Shown here one piece after another: positions 8,794-17,749 of a DNA stretch of 64,000 nt (its first letter is position 1; every line of letters begins with the position of its first letter). The stretch is from JAHEKD01 sp965215945 (GTDB lineage: Bacteria; Pseudomonadota; Gammaproteobacteria; Arenicellales; JAHEKD01), in the NCBI GenBank assembly GCA_965215945.1, contig CBDCFC010000014.1, forward strand, positions 161,815 through 225,814. Direction: 5' to 3'. The translations under genes and the position numbers were made by a program. The notes beneath the pieces were generated by a model. That model saw only the letters and a list, made by a program, of their open reading frames with translations, searched no databases and was not told where the DNA came from.

Positions 8794-10326
8794 TTGACGA
8801 GCCGCGCAACTAGCGTAATTTTAATTTGTTTTTGTTTGTTATTTTTTTTGCTTGGATATTTTACTATACACGTAAATCCACCTTTTGCTATAACCACGAT
8901 GAGTCGGGCGTTGTATGTCGATGAAGGTTTCTATTCTGATGCAGCACAGAATTTTGTTAAATTTGGAGATTGGGGTCTTGCTTATGATTTAAGGCATTGG
9001 CCTGGAGCACCTGCACTTACTGCCTTGCAAACAGCAGTTTTTTCAATTTTTGGAGCAAGCCTAACCGCGGCTCGTTTAATATCAGTGTTTTTTGGTTTGA
9101 TCAGTTTCGTTAGCCTTTATTTGATAGCTCGTGATAGATTTGGTGATTTGCTTTCTTTGTTATTCTCGGTTGCAGCAGTAATAACGATAAGCTTCACATC
9201 ACATTCTCGCGCTGCAATTGCTGACCCTATCGCCGTTGGGTTTTCTATGCTGGCCATATTATTGTATTTACGCTTGAATAATAAATTATGGGCTATTCCT
9301 TTAAGTTTATTAGCCGCTTACTTTGCATTTTGCTCAAAAATGTATTTTTTATTCACCCTGGTTACCCTGGTGATGTTTTGGATCATTGAGATTGCAATTC
9401 TTCCTCGTAAAAAAAATAACAAAGTAGTCAAATCTGAACTTTATCTGCTTTTGATATCTATACTTTTTATTACTTTGAGTTATGTTCTTTTGCGTTTTGT
9501 TTTTGAGGATTCATTCGCAGAGTTTTTACACATAAACAGTAATAAAGTTCCAATCCTTGATGCTATGGTTCTCAGTAAGCAGTTTTTAGTCTCACTTCAA
9601 CACTTGCCGTTTAATACAAAAACGCATGTGTTTCTTATTTGCCTGGCTTTAATCTTTATTTTTTTGGTCTTGAGCATTTTTTTTTCAAGAAGCATAGAAA
9701 AGGTTGTCCAAATAGCTAGTAACTGGGGTAGAGAGGGATGGATTTTTTCTGTTTTTCTATTATTGGGTATTGGAACGATAGCAGCGCTGAATATTCCAAC
9801 TAAGGCACATTATTTCTATTTCTCGATTTTGCCGATTTGTTTTCTTGCCATCCTTGGGTTAATCATCCTTTTGCCTAGAAAACTTAGTCTATCAATAATA
9901 TCCCTTGTTTTGGTTTCTCACATATTGTTACAAGCGAACTATTATTTTGAATGGTTCAATCGTACTGAGCGCCAAACCATTAATGATGCAAGTCAATCCA
10001 TGGTTAGTTTTATAGGAAAAGAAAATCCGGACGCGGATCAAACAATAGCAATAATTGGACAATATGCATCACAACTTGGATTATATAGTGATCAACTTAT
10101 GCCACTGGATTTACGTTGGTCAACTAAAACCCAAGTATGCAGTCGAATAAATTATTGGCAGCCAAAATATCTTGTGGATTTTTATTTCCCGGGCCGAGGA
10201 ACCTATAGCAAAGACATACTAACATCTTGCCCACAAATTACTGGTTTTCAAGAGCTCTCACGTTTTTCAGTTTTTAAACAATGGCAAGATGAAATAGTGT
10301 TTGACCGGATAATATATAGCGAGTAA
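8794..10326 (+). CDS. GT-C fold membrane glycosyltransferase (ArnT/PMT-like)
   Basis: A 510-residue integral membrane protein with about ten or more hydrophobic segments. Near residue 43 a VDEGFYSDAA segment matches the acidic catalytic loop after the first membrane span in GT39/GT83-type transferases, which use polyprenyl-phosphate sugars as donors. The start is a TTG with a GGAG 7 bases upstream. The gene is more AT-rich than its neighbours. Its only close companion, 13 bases downstream, is a HAD-UbiA fusion likely to make a polyprenyl-phosphate sugar, so the two may form one modification pathway. The acceptor is unknown. Confidence 0.7.
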   Translation: MTSRATSVILICFCLLFFLLGYFTIHVNPPFAITTMSRALYVDEGFYSDAAQNFVKFGDWGLAYDLRHWPGAPALTALQTAVFSIFGASLTAARLISVFFGLISFVSLYLIARDRFGDLLSLLFSVAAVITISFTSHSRAAIADPIAVGFSMLAILLYLRLNNKLWAIPLSLLAAYFAFCSKMYFLFTLVTLVMFWIIEIAILPRKKNNKVVKSELYLLLISILFITLSYVLLRFVFEDSFAEFLHINSNKVPILDAMVLSKQFLVSLQHLPFNTKTHVFLICLALIFIFLVLSIFFSRSIEKVVQIASNWGREGWIFSVFLLLGIGTIAALNIPTKAHYFYFSILPICFLAILGLIILLPRKLSLSIISLVLVSHILLQANYYFEWFNRTERQTINDASQSMVSFIGKENPDADQTIAIIGQYASQLGLYSDQLMPLDLRWSTKTQVCSRINYWQPKYLVDFYFPGRGTYSKDILTSCPQITGFQELSRFSVFKQWQDEIVFDRIIYSE

Positions 10327-10339
10327 TGGTAAATTTCTG

Positions 10340-11765
10340 ATGGAACAAAACACATGCTCCTATTGTTGTAGATTTGGATGATACATTGGCTTGTACTGAT
10401 TTCTTTTATGAGTCTTTGCTGAAATATATTAAACAAAATCCATTTAACTTTTTCCGAGCTGTATCAACGCTATTTACAAAAGGTAAAGCTTTGTTAAAAG
10501 CCCAGATATGTGAGGCAGTAGAGATAGATGTAGCTTTGATTCCTTACAATAGTGAACTGATTTCGTGGTTAAAGGAGAGAAAAAAACTAGGGCATCAAAT
10601 AGTTTTAGCAACTGCTACTCATGAAAATATCGCCCAAAAAGTGAGTAATCATCTGGGTTTCTTCGATCAGGTTCTCGCCACCGATGAAAACATTAATCTA
10701 AAAGGCGCAAGCAAGCAAAAAAAACTCATTGAATTATTCGGAGAAAAGCAATTCACTTATGTCGGAGACAGCCAGGCTGATTTAAAAGTTTGGCGGTCGG
10801 CAAAAACAGCAGCGATAGTGTCCCCAACAGAAAAATTGGTAAAACAAGTTAAAGCAATAGTAGATGTTGAGCGGATATTTACCAAGAAAAAAGATTTCAC
10901 GATCATATTCAAAGCAATTCGCTTACATCAATGGGTTAAAAATACATTACTGTTTGTACCTCTGTTCACCTCCCATAATTTTGATAATGTTGAGTTGCTA
11001 ATTAAAATAGTAGTTGCTTTTTTTACATTTAGTCTTTGTGCTTCAGGCGTTTACATTTTTAATGACCTATTAGACTTAGAGGATGATCGTCAGCATAGAA
11101 CTAAATCCACAAGGCCTTTTGCTTCAGGCCAATTAAGTATAATTAATGGAGTGGTGATTGCTTTATGTTGTCTAGTTACTTCGCTGATATTAAGTTTTTA
11201 CCTTGGCGATAAATTTCTATTTTTATTACTCGTTTATTTTTTAACTACACTACTTTATTCACTATATTTCAAATTTATAGTTATGTTGGATATTGTTGTT
11301 CTGGCAGGACTATATACAGTAAGAATAATAGCAGGTGCTTTTGCCATAGATGTAGTGCTGTCTTCCTGGTTGCTCGCTTTTTCAATGTTCATTTTTTTAA
11401 GTTTGGCAATAATGAAAAGGTATACAGAACTATATGGATTAACGCAACAAGGACAAAACAACCAAAACTCCCGTGGTTATGTTGTTACAGATATGAATAT
11501 GCTTGCGATTCTTGGTAGTGCCTGTGGTTATATATCAGTCTTAGTTATGGCCTTGTTTATCAATAGCTTAACTGAGTCAAATTTATATACAAAACCAGGC
11601 TTATTGTGGTGGGTTTGTCCTTTTCTATTATTCTGGATAGGACGTATCTGGTTGCTCGCCGGTCGTGGGGAAGTCGATGATGATCCTATTCACTATGTGA
11701 TTAAGGATAAACCAAGTTGGTTGCTAGCCATTGTGGTAATAGCATTATTTTTATCGGCGATATAA
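10340..11765 (+). CDS. HAD-UbiA fusion, polyprenyl-phosphate phosphoribosyltransferase-like (frame break at start)
   Basis: The N-terminal 150 residues are a HAD domain: VVDLDDTLA, a ATATHE motif II region and VGDSQADLKVW. The rest is a UbiA-type membrane prenyltransferase with NDLLDLEDDRQHRTKSTRP and later MKRYTEL. Those two motifs resemble the mycobacterial decaprenyl-phosphate phosphoribosyltransferase (Rv3806c) group more than UbiA itself. HAD motif I is complete only if translation begins upstream of the first in-frame alternative start (TTG 10374). The ATG at 10340 is one frame off; adding one A in the run at 10347-10350 would give MEQKTHAPIVVDLDDT. I infer an indel there. A HAD phosphatase fused to the transferase suits removal of the 5-phosphate of the transferred sugar. 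Confidence 0.75.
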
Positions 11766-11771
11766 CTCAAG

Positions 11772-11787
11772 TGTGATTTTTGTCACA
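11772..11787. promoter_or_regulatory. Perfect CRP-type operator
   Basis: TGTGA, six bases (TTTTTG), TCACA: an exact match to the CRP/Vfr consensus half-sites. It begins 7 bases after the stop of the preceding plus-strand gene, and the next gene (aspS) is read toward it, so the only thing it can control on the plus strand is the gene-free stretch that follows. Confidence 0.6.
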
Positions 11788-11828
11788 ATTGTTAACATTT
11801 TAAAATGCATACCTTAGGTATCATGCTT

Positions 11829-11946
11829 GCCTACAAACAAAAACAAAAATCAAGTGGGTAGGCTAGACCAGACGATAATTCGTAAGGGATAGTTAGAATA
11901 GAGGCAAGCCGGCATCAATCTTGTATTGTTGCCGGTTTTGCTTTTT
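11829..11946 (+). ncRNA. Candidate CRP-controlled small RNA
   Basis: Between the CRP site and aspS lies a -10-like TATCAT (11819-11824), then about 115 bases with no significant reading frame, then a strong intrinsic terminator. The 5' part can fold GCCTAC (11829-11834) with GTAGGC (11858-11863) around an A/C-rich loop. The promoter has no clear -35, as expected for an activator-dependent one. The transcript itself is inferred; it resembles no small RNA I recognise. The terminator could also simply serve the upstream gene. Confidence 0.4.
11909..11946 (+). terminator. Intrinsic terminator
   Basis: Stem CCGGCA/TGCCGG continued by CAAT/ATTG across one mismatch, loop CTTGT, then TTTTGCTTTTT. 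The T-run exists only on the plus strand, so it terminates plus-strand transcription, not aspS. Confidence 0.75.
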
Positions 11947-11959
11947 GATGGACTACAAG

Positions 11960-13727
11960 CTACTTTCGTAGCTTGATATTCAGCTCTTTTAGTTGTGTGT
12001 CGCCGACCTGATTCGGCGATTCGGTCATTAGGCATGAGGCTTTTTGTGTTTTCGGGAAAGCAATAACATCTCGTATCGAATCACTGCCACACATCATTGC
12101 TGCAAGCCGGTCTAAGCCCCAGGCGATGCCGCCGTGAGGCGGGGCGCCGTATTTAAGAGCATTCAATAGGAAACCGAATTTTTCCTCCGCTTCATCGTTG
12201 CCTATGCCCAGCATATCAAATACCTTGCGTTGTATAGCCTGATCATGGATGCGAATTGATCCACCACCAATTTCAGTGCCGTTAAGAACTAAATCATAGG
12301 CCCTGGATAACACTTGAGCCGGGTCAGTTTGCATTAACTCAATATGCTCGGTCTTTGGTGAAGTGAAAGGGTGATGTAACGCCAGCCAACGCTTAGTACT
12401 GGCATCGTATTCAACCAGTGGAAAGTCTATAACCCATAGTGCTTTCCAGTCATTTTCAACTAAATTCAAATCCTCACCGAGTTTAACGCGTAAATTACCC
12501 AGAGTATCATTGACAATTTTTTCATTATCAGCACCAAAGAAAACCAAATCACCGTTTTCAGCTCCGGTGCGTTGCATGATTTCTTTGATGGCCTCGTCAG
12601 GAAGAAATTTCAAAATGGGAGATTGCAAACCTTCGGTTCCGTTTTCAAGCTGATTGACTTTTATATAAGCCAGGCCCTTGGCACCAAACTGCTTAACATA
12701 TTCAGTATATTGATCGATTTGTTGGCGCGTTAATGTCTTACTACCTTGTGGTAACCGCAAAGCTGCAACGCGTCCGTTATCCTGGTTAGCGGGGGCCAGA
12801 GAAGACTTTAAATTCAACATCTTTAAGTAAATCATCGACATCGACTAACTCAAGTGGAATTCTCAAATCCGGTCGGTCACTACCAAAACGCTTTAGCGCT
12901 TCGGCATAAGTCATTTGCTCAAGCGGCAGACCGATTTCAATGTTGAGAATGTCTTTAAATAGCTTAGCGAATAATTTTTCGACTAATGACATGACGTCTT
13001 TTTCTTCAACAAAAGACATTTCAAGATCTAATTGAGTAAACTCGGGTTGCCGATCAGCGCGTAAATCTTCATCACGAAAACAACGGGCAATTTGATAATA
13101 GCGCTCAAAACCAGACACCATTAGTAATTGCTTAAACAATTGTGGTGACTGAGGCAGAGCAAAAAACTGCCCTGGATGTGTGCGACTTGGGACCAAGTAA
13201 TCACGCGCGCCTTCCGGGGTTGAGCGAGTCAGGATCGGTGTTTCAATATCGACAAAACTATTGTTATTCAGAAATTCGCGTATCGTGCTCACCAATTTGT
13301 GGCGCAGACGAATATTTTGCTGCATTTTTTCACTGCGAAGATCAATGTAACGATACTTAAGGCGTACTCCTTCACCGACATCGTCTTCATCAAATTGAAA
13401 TGGAATTGGCTCGGCACTATTAAGTACTTCCACTTCGGTGGCATAAAGTTCAATATGGCCGGAAGGAAGCTCTGCATTAATCGTACCTTCCGGGCGATGT
13501 CGAATTCTGCCAGTCACTTTCAGAACGTATTCATTACGTGATGAATCTGCAACCTCAAATGCTTGTTTTTCATCTGGATCTGCAACCACTTGCGCAATGC
13601 CACTCTTATCGCGCAGATCTATGAATATAACTCCACCGTGATCCCGATTCGTATTTACCCATCCACATAAGGTAACAGTCTGGTCTATATGGCTTTGATT
13701 TAACTCGCCACAATAATGAGTTCGCAT
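11960..13727 (-). CDS. aspS: Aspartyl-tRNA synthetase (single frame break)
   Basis: Class II synthetase charging tRNA-Asp. The frame from 13727 holds the OB anticodon domain (MRTHYCGELNQSHIDQTVTLCGWV is cut here to its first part, MRTHYCGELN) and catalytic motifs such as FLLPSRTHPGQFFALPQSPQ-type sequence and RYYQIARCFRDEDLRADRQP. It runs to residue 313 and stops just after VEFKVFSGP. The next frame resumes at once with ANQDNGRVAALRLPQG, exactly where homologues continue, and ends with GGIAWGLDRLAAMM. The break lies in a run of five C (minus strand) at 12791-12795; four would restore about 589 codons. As aspS is normally essential and single-copy, a sequence error is the likeliest explanation. 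Confidence 0.93.
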
Positions 13728-13750
13728 GGTGTGTTCCTTATCGGGTATTG

Positions 13751-14191
13751 TTATGCCGCGTCTTTATTGGAGACATTCTTAGTTGAAGCACCCTTGTCAG
13801 AAGAACCCTTGTCAGAAGAACCCTTGTCAGAAGAACCCTTGTCAGAAGAACCCTTGTCAGAAGAACCCTTGTCAGAAGAACCCTTGTCAGAAGAACCCTG
13901 GGTATCTGATTTAGAATCAGTTGATTTCGAAGCGGACTCAGATTTAGCGGTAGATTTATCATCCTTGGCTGATCCATCTTTCGATTTAGTTTTTTCAGCC
14001 TCTTTTTTATTGTTCTTGAAATCAGTTTCGTACCAACCTGTGCCGGTAAGCTTAAACGCTGCAGCAGTAATTTGTTTTTTTAACTGGGGTTGATTGCATT
14101 CAGGGCAATCCGTCAGTGGCATATCTGACAGGCGCTGAATTTTTTCAAGTTGATGTCCACATCCCCGGCACTTATAGGCATAAATAGGCAT
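13751..14191 (-). CDS. FmdB family zinc-ribbon protein with Ser-Ser-Asp-Lys-Gly repeats
   Basis: A putative regulatory zinc-ribbon protein of the FmdB family. Residues 1-45 begin MPIYAYKCRGCGHQLEKIQ and contain the two CxxC pairs (CRGC, CPEC). After a Lys/Ser-rich linker comes a tail of seven SSDKG repeats encoded by a perfect 15-bp tandem array. The start at 14191 was chosen over an upstream codon (14206) because MPIY is the family N-terminus and a GGGAGA site precedes it. It lies just upstream of aspS, a frequent gammaproteobacterial pairing. The repeat tail is unusual; its function is not known. Confidence 0.85.
   Translation of the reverse strand: MPIYAYKCRGCGHQLEKIQRLSDMPLTDCPECNQPQLKKQITAAAFKLTGTGWYETDFKNNKKEAEKTKSKDGSAKDDKSTAKSESASKSTDSKSDTQGSSDKGSSDKGSSDKGSSDKGSSDKGSSDKGSSDKGASTKNVSNKDAA
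13791..13895. repeat. 15-bp perfect tandem repeat, 7 units
   Basis: Seven identical copies of CCCTTGTCAGAAGAA in direct order, followed by a degenerate eighth. It lies wholly inside the FmdB-family gene and keeps the reading frame, so copy-number change would lengthen or shorten the protein tail in steps of five residues. Confidence 0.95.
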
Positions 14192-14290
14192 GTTGATCTC
14201 CCACAATACGTTTAAAAACTATTACAGATGTTCAGGGCGCGAAATTATAACTTAATCAATAGTTTGCTGCTATGATGAATTAAAGGATTT

Positions 14291-15099
14291 CTAGAGCTTT
14301 CGATGTTGCTGACAAGGGATTTGCTGGCGGACTTGTTTAAGACGTTCTGCGCTGATATCGGCATAAATCACGCCATTGTCCTGTTCCCGTAACGCCAGAG
14401 TATCTCCCCAGGGATCAAAAATAACGCTGTGGCCATACGTTTTTCTGCCATTGTCGTGAGTGCCTGTTTGACCGGGAGCTAGAATATAGACTTGATTTTC
14501 AATTGCTCTAGCTCTTAACAGTGTAAGCCAATGAGCCTGGCCTGTCGTATAAGTAAATGCTGAAGGAACGGTGATCGATATCCGCACCTTGTTTTGATAA
14601 TAGACGGTAATATTCCGGAAATCTCAAATCGTAGCAAATGCTTAAACCCGTATGTCCAATCGCTGTGCCTATGAGCTGAGTTTCATTACCCGGCTCGATA
14701 TAGCTGGATTTCTTTATATGACTCCCCATCCGGCAGATCGACATCGAACAAGTGTTGTTTGTCGTAACGGCTAACACACACACCGAAGTGGTTATAGACC
14801 AAACAACTGCTGCGAACTTTGTTCTTTGTCTTGGCAATGATGGAAATAGTTCCGGCGATGATCCAAATATTGAGTTCTTTAGCGATGTGACTCAAAAATT
14901 CCTGAATAGGACCCTGACCATGTACTTCCGCCGCCTCTAGACGCTGTTTTTCTGATATCGGCATTTGCGAGAAATTTTCCGGCAGCACAGCAAGCCCGGC
15001 TCCGTTTTCAGCGGCCTCGGACAAAAGCTGATTTGCCAGCAGCAGGTTATGTTCAACCTGTGAACTCGAATTCATTTGAATGACAGCGGCTTTATTCAT
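14291..15099 (-). pseudogene. Nitrilase superfamily amidase (two frame breaks)
   Basis: Carbon-nitrogen hydrolase of the Nit1 type, which acts on deaminated glutathione in characterised relatives. The coding information is spread over three frames that join end to end. The first has MNKAAVIQMNSS and the catalytic Glu in VLPENF, the second GLSICYDLRFPEYYR with the catalytic Cys, the third VPSAFTYTTGQAHW. The first break is repaired by removing one A near 14710, giving GESYKESSYIEPG; the second by removing one base near 14579, giving GADIITVPSAFT. About 270 residues would result, full length. Either a recent pseudogene or two sequence errors. Location directly after rng matches many gammaproteobacteria. 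Confidence 0.8.
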
Positions 15100-16610
15100 T
15101 ACATCAGTATCACATCATAATCTTGTTGAGTGTATAAGGGATCCACTTGAACATTGATCGGCTTGCCAATGAAATCTTGTAAATTCTGCAATCCCTTGGC
15201 GTCCTGATCCAGTAATCGATCAGCAACTATTTGTGAGGCAATGATCAAATATTTATTAGCTTCAAATAAATGTGTCTCACGAATAATTTCACGAAAAATT
15301 GAATAACAAATTGTTTCAGCTGATTTGACGATACCTTTGCCTTCACAAACAGGACAAGGCTCGCATAGCATTCTGCCCAGACTTTCCCGTGTACGTTTAC
15401 GAGTAACCTCAACTAATCCTAACGATGACATCTCAGTGATGAATGTCTTTACACGATCTTTTGCTAAGGCTTTCTCAAGTGCACGCATCACTTGCCGCTT
15501 GTGTTCGTTATCCTGCATATCAATAAAATCGATAATAATAATTCCACCGATGTTTCGTAAACGTAATTGTCTAGCAAGAGCCTGAGCAGCTTCCAGGTTG
15601 GTTTTAAATAATGTTTCCTCCATAGTGCGTCGACCGACAAAGCCACCGGTATTAACATCAACGGTAGTCATGGCTTCAGTTTGATCAATGATCAGGTGGC
15701 CGCCAGATTTAAGTGCTACTTTTTTTTCCAGCGCTTTATTAATTTCATCTTCGACCTGAAACAGATCAAAAATAGGCCGTTCGACCATGTAATGTTCTAT
15801 CTTGCCATTGACTGCCGGAATAATATCTTCAACAAAATCACGCGTTTTTTCGACTGCTTCTGCCGAATCAATACGAATACGCTCGATTCCATCGTGAACA
15901 TGATCACGCATGGTCCTAAGCAGCAAGGGGATGTCTTCGTGGACCAATCCTATTGATTCGGACTCTTTAATTCTTTTTTGAATTCGCAGCCACAACTGGG
16001 TCAAGAAACGAATATCTTCAATCAATTCATCACGACTGACCGATTCAGCGACGGTGCGAACAATATAACCACCAGGTGCTGCTAGCTCACTAACGATCTC
16101 TTTGAGTAATTCACGCAGACGTTCGCGTTCTTCCGGGTCGTTGATTTTTTGCGAAACGCCAATGTGATCAGATAATGGTAAATAAACCAGATGCCTGGCT
16201 GGGATGGTGAGTTCGGTGGTCAATCTCGCACCTTTATCCCCAAGCGGATCTTTTATCACCTGAACGATTATTTCCTGTCCCTCATGCAGAGTTTCCTGGA
16301 TGGGAACGCGATTCGATTTCTCAGAAGTCGTGTTTAGCCGCTTTTCATCACCATTATTATCTTTTTCTAATTCAATTTCTTGTGCCGTAAAAATGTCGGC
16401 TTCGTGCAGAAAAGCAGTGCGCTGCTCGTCGATGTCTATAAAAGCTGCTTGCATCCCAGGCAAAATGCGAACGACTTTGCCTTTGTAAATGTTAGCGACG
16501 ATACCGCGCGATTCATTCCGTTCCACGTGTAATTCTTGCAAAATACCGTTTTCGATGACGGCAACACGTGTTTCCTGGGGAGTGACATTGATTAGAATTT
16601 CTTCGCTCAT
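15099..16610 (-). CDS. rng: Ribonuclease G
   Basis: Endoribonuclease of the RNase E/G family, acting on the 16S rRNA 5' end and some mRNAs. The 503-residue protein has the family start MSEEILINVTPQETRVAV, an S1 domain (NIYKGKVVRILPGMQAAFIDI), the metal-binding DVNTGGFVG and IDFIDM, and the zinc-link CEPCPVC. There is no C-terminal scaffold, so it is RNase G, not RNase E. It overlaps maf by 4 bases and abuts the nitrilase gene. Confidence 0.96.
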   Translation of the reverse strand: MSEEILINVTPQETRVAVIENGILQELHVERNESRGIVANIYKGKVVRILPGMQAAFIDIDEQRTAFLHEADIFTAQEIELEKDNNGDEKRLNTTSEKSNRVPIQETLHEGQEIIVQVIKDPLGDKGARLTTELTIPARHLVYLPLSDHIGVSQKINDPEERERLRELLKEIVSELAAPGGYIVRTVAESVSRDELIEDIRFLTQLWLRIQKRIKESESIGLVHEDIPLLLRTMRDHVHDGIERIRIDSAEAVEKTRDFVEDIIPAVNGKIEHYMVERPIFDLFQVEDEINKALEKKVALKSGGHLIIDQTEAMTTVDVNTGGFVGRRTMEETLFKTNLEAAQALARQLRLRNIGGIIIIDFIDMQDNEHKRQVMRALEKALAKDRVKTFITEMSSLGLVEVTRKRTRESLGRMLCEPCPVCEGKGIVKSAETICYSIFREIIRETHLFEANKYLIIASQIVADRLLDQDAKGLQNLQDFIGKPINVQVDPLYTQQDYDVILM

Positions 16611-17188
16611 TGTTCAAGTTTAGCGAGTAATTGTGTTAATTCAAATAATGGTAGCCCCATGACGCCTGAGTAACTGCCGTTCAAATGTTTGACAAATTTT
16701 GCCCCCAGCCCCTGTATTCCATAAGCGCCGGCCTTGTCCGCCGGTTCACCTGAATGCCAATAGTCAATAATTTCCGCTTTAGTGATAGGCTTAAATGTGA
16801 CTTCGCTAATTTGAGTGATTGTCTCAAGTTTATCCCTGTAATTCAGACTAACTGATGAGTAAACTTGATGAGTGCGATCTGATAGTAGATTTAGCATTTT
16901 AGTGGCATCACGCCTGTTATGAGGTTTGCCTAAGATAGTCGTATTAAGCACAACGGCAGTATCAGCAGCAATGATCGGTAATGGTTCAAATTGTTTAGTT
17001 TTAATTACTTCGTTGACAAATTGTGCCTTGGCAATTGCTATACGTTGTGTATAAGCCTGTGGATCTACATCATCTAATCTCGATTCATCGACATCAGGGT
17101 TGATGACAATATAGTGGATACCAATTTGTTCTAGTAATTCACGTCGCCGGGGTGATGCTGAGGCAAGATAGATGTGATGTTGCTTCAA
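16607..17188 (-). CDS. maf: Maf family nucleoside triphosphate pyrophosphatase
   Basis: House-cleaning enzyme that hydrolyses non-canonical or dTTP/UTP-type nucleotides (YhdE group). Conserved motifs: LASASPRRRELLEQIG at the N-terminus, PDVDESR, ADTAVVL with the catalytic Asp, LGKPHN, and DKAGAYGIQGLGAKFV. 193 residues is standard. Four-base overlaps with both rlmH and rng indicate an operon. Confidence 0.94.
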   Translation of the reverse strand: MKQHHIYLASASPRRRELLEQIGIHYIVINPDVDESRLDDVDPQAYTQRIAIAKAQFVNEVIKTKQFEPLPIIAADTAVVLNTTILGKPHNRRDATKMLNLLSDRTHQVYSSVSLNYRDKLETITQISEVTFKPITKAEIIDYWHSGEPADKAGAYGIQGLGAKFVKHLNGSYSGVMGLPLFELTQLLAKLEQ

Positions 17189-17670
17189 TATTGCTTACCT
17201 CGATGGTAAGGATGACCAACCATAATGCTCCAGGCTCGATAAAGTTGTTCTGCCAAAACAACGCGTGCCACTGGATGTGCCAGTGTTAGATCAGATAACG
17301 ACCAGACTTGCTGACAATGCGCAAAATGTGAGCTCGGAAAACCTTCTGGTCCACCGATGCTGATTGCCACATGCTGAGCATCGTCCAGCCAGTTCTGCAT
17401 GGCTTTAGATAATTGTTCAGAGTTGAGCCTTTTTCCGGTTCGGTCTAATGAAATATGCACAAACCCACTTGGTATCTGTTCTAGCATTTTTTGACTTTCG
17501 AACTCTAAAGTATTTTTTATATTTGTTGTTGTAGTTCGTTTTTGAGTCGGTATTTCGATTAAGCTAGCGTCGAATTGATGACGCGGAAGACGAGATAAAT
17601 ATGTTTCGACCGCTGTGTTGACCCAAGGTGGCAGTTTTATTCCCAGACTAATGATTCGAATTTCAGGCAT
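17185..17670 (-). CDS. rlmH: 23S rRNA pseudouridine-1915 N3-methyltransferase RlmH
   Basis: SPOUT-class methyltransferase modifying Psi1915 of 23S rRNA. Recognisable by SIGGPEGFPSSHF (SAM site) and the C-terminal LAEQLYRAWSIMVGHPYHRG. The codon at 17697 would add nine residues; I chose 17670 because MPEIRIISLGIKLPPW matches the family N-terminus. The expected upstream partner rsfS is not in this window; a divergent gene lies there instead. Confidence 0.93.
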   Translation of the reverse strand: MPEIRIISLGIKLPPWVNTAVETYLSRLPRHQFDASLIEIPTQKRTTTTNIKNTLEFESQKMLEQIPSGFVHISLDRTGKRLNSEQLSKAMQNWLDDAQHVAISIGGPEGFPSSHFAHCQQVWSLSDLTLAHPVARVVLAEQLYRAWSIMVGHPYHRGKQY

Positions 17671-17749
17671 AAGGTTCCTTAGCTTAGTTTTAAGCAATGA
17701 ACTTAATCAAACTAATACGGTCGTAGTTATAGTTCAAAAAGAAAGCAAA

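Noticed and set aside
11823..11861. 12-codon open frame after the CRP site
   Set aside because: No ribosome site and very short; a small RNA explains the layout better.
13791..13895. Short direct repeats as a possible CRISPR array
   Set aside because: Units are 15 bp with no spacers and lie in frame inside a coding gene.
13716..14093. Plus-strand open frame rich in EEPLS repeats
   Set aside because: It is the antisense reading of the 15-bp tandem array in the FmdB-family gene, which has clear zinc-ribbon homology on the other strand.
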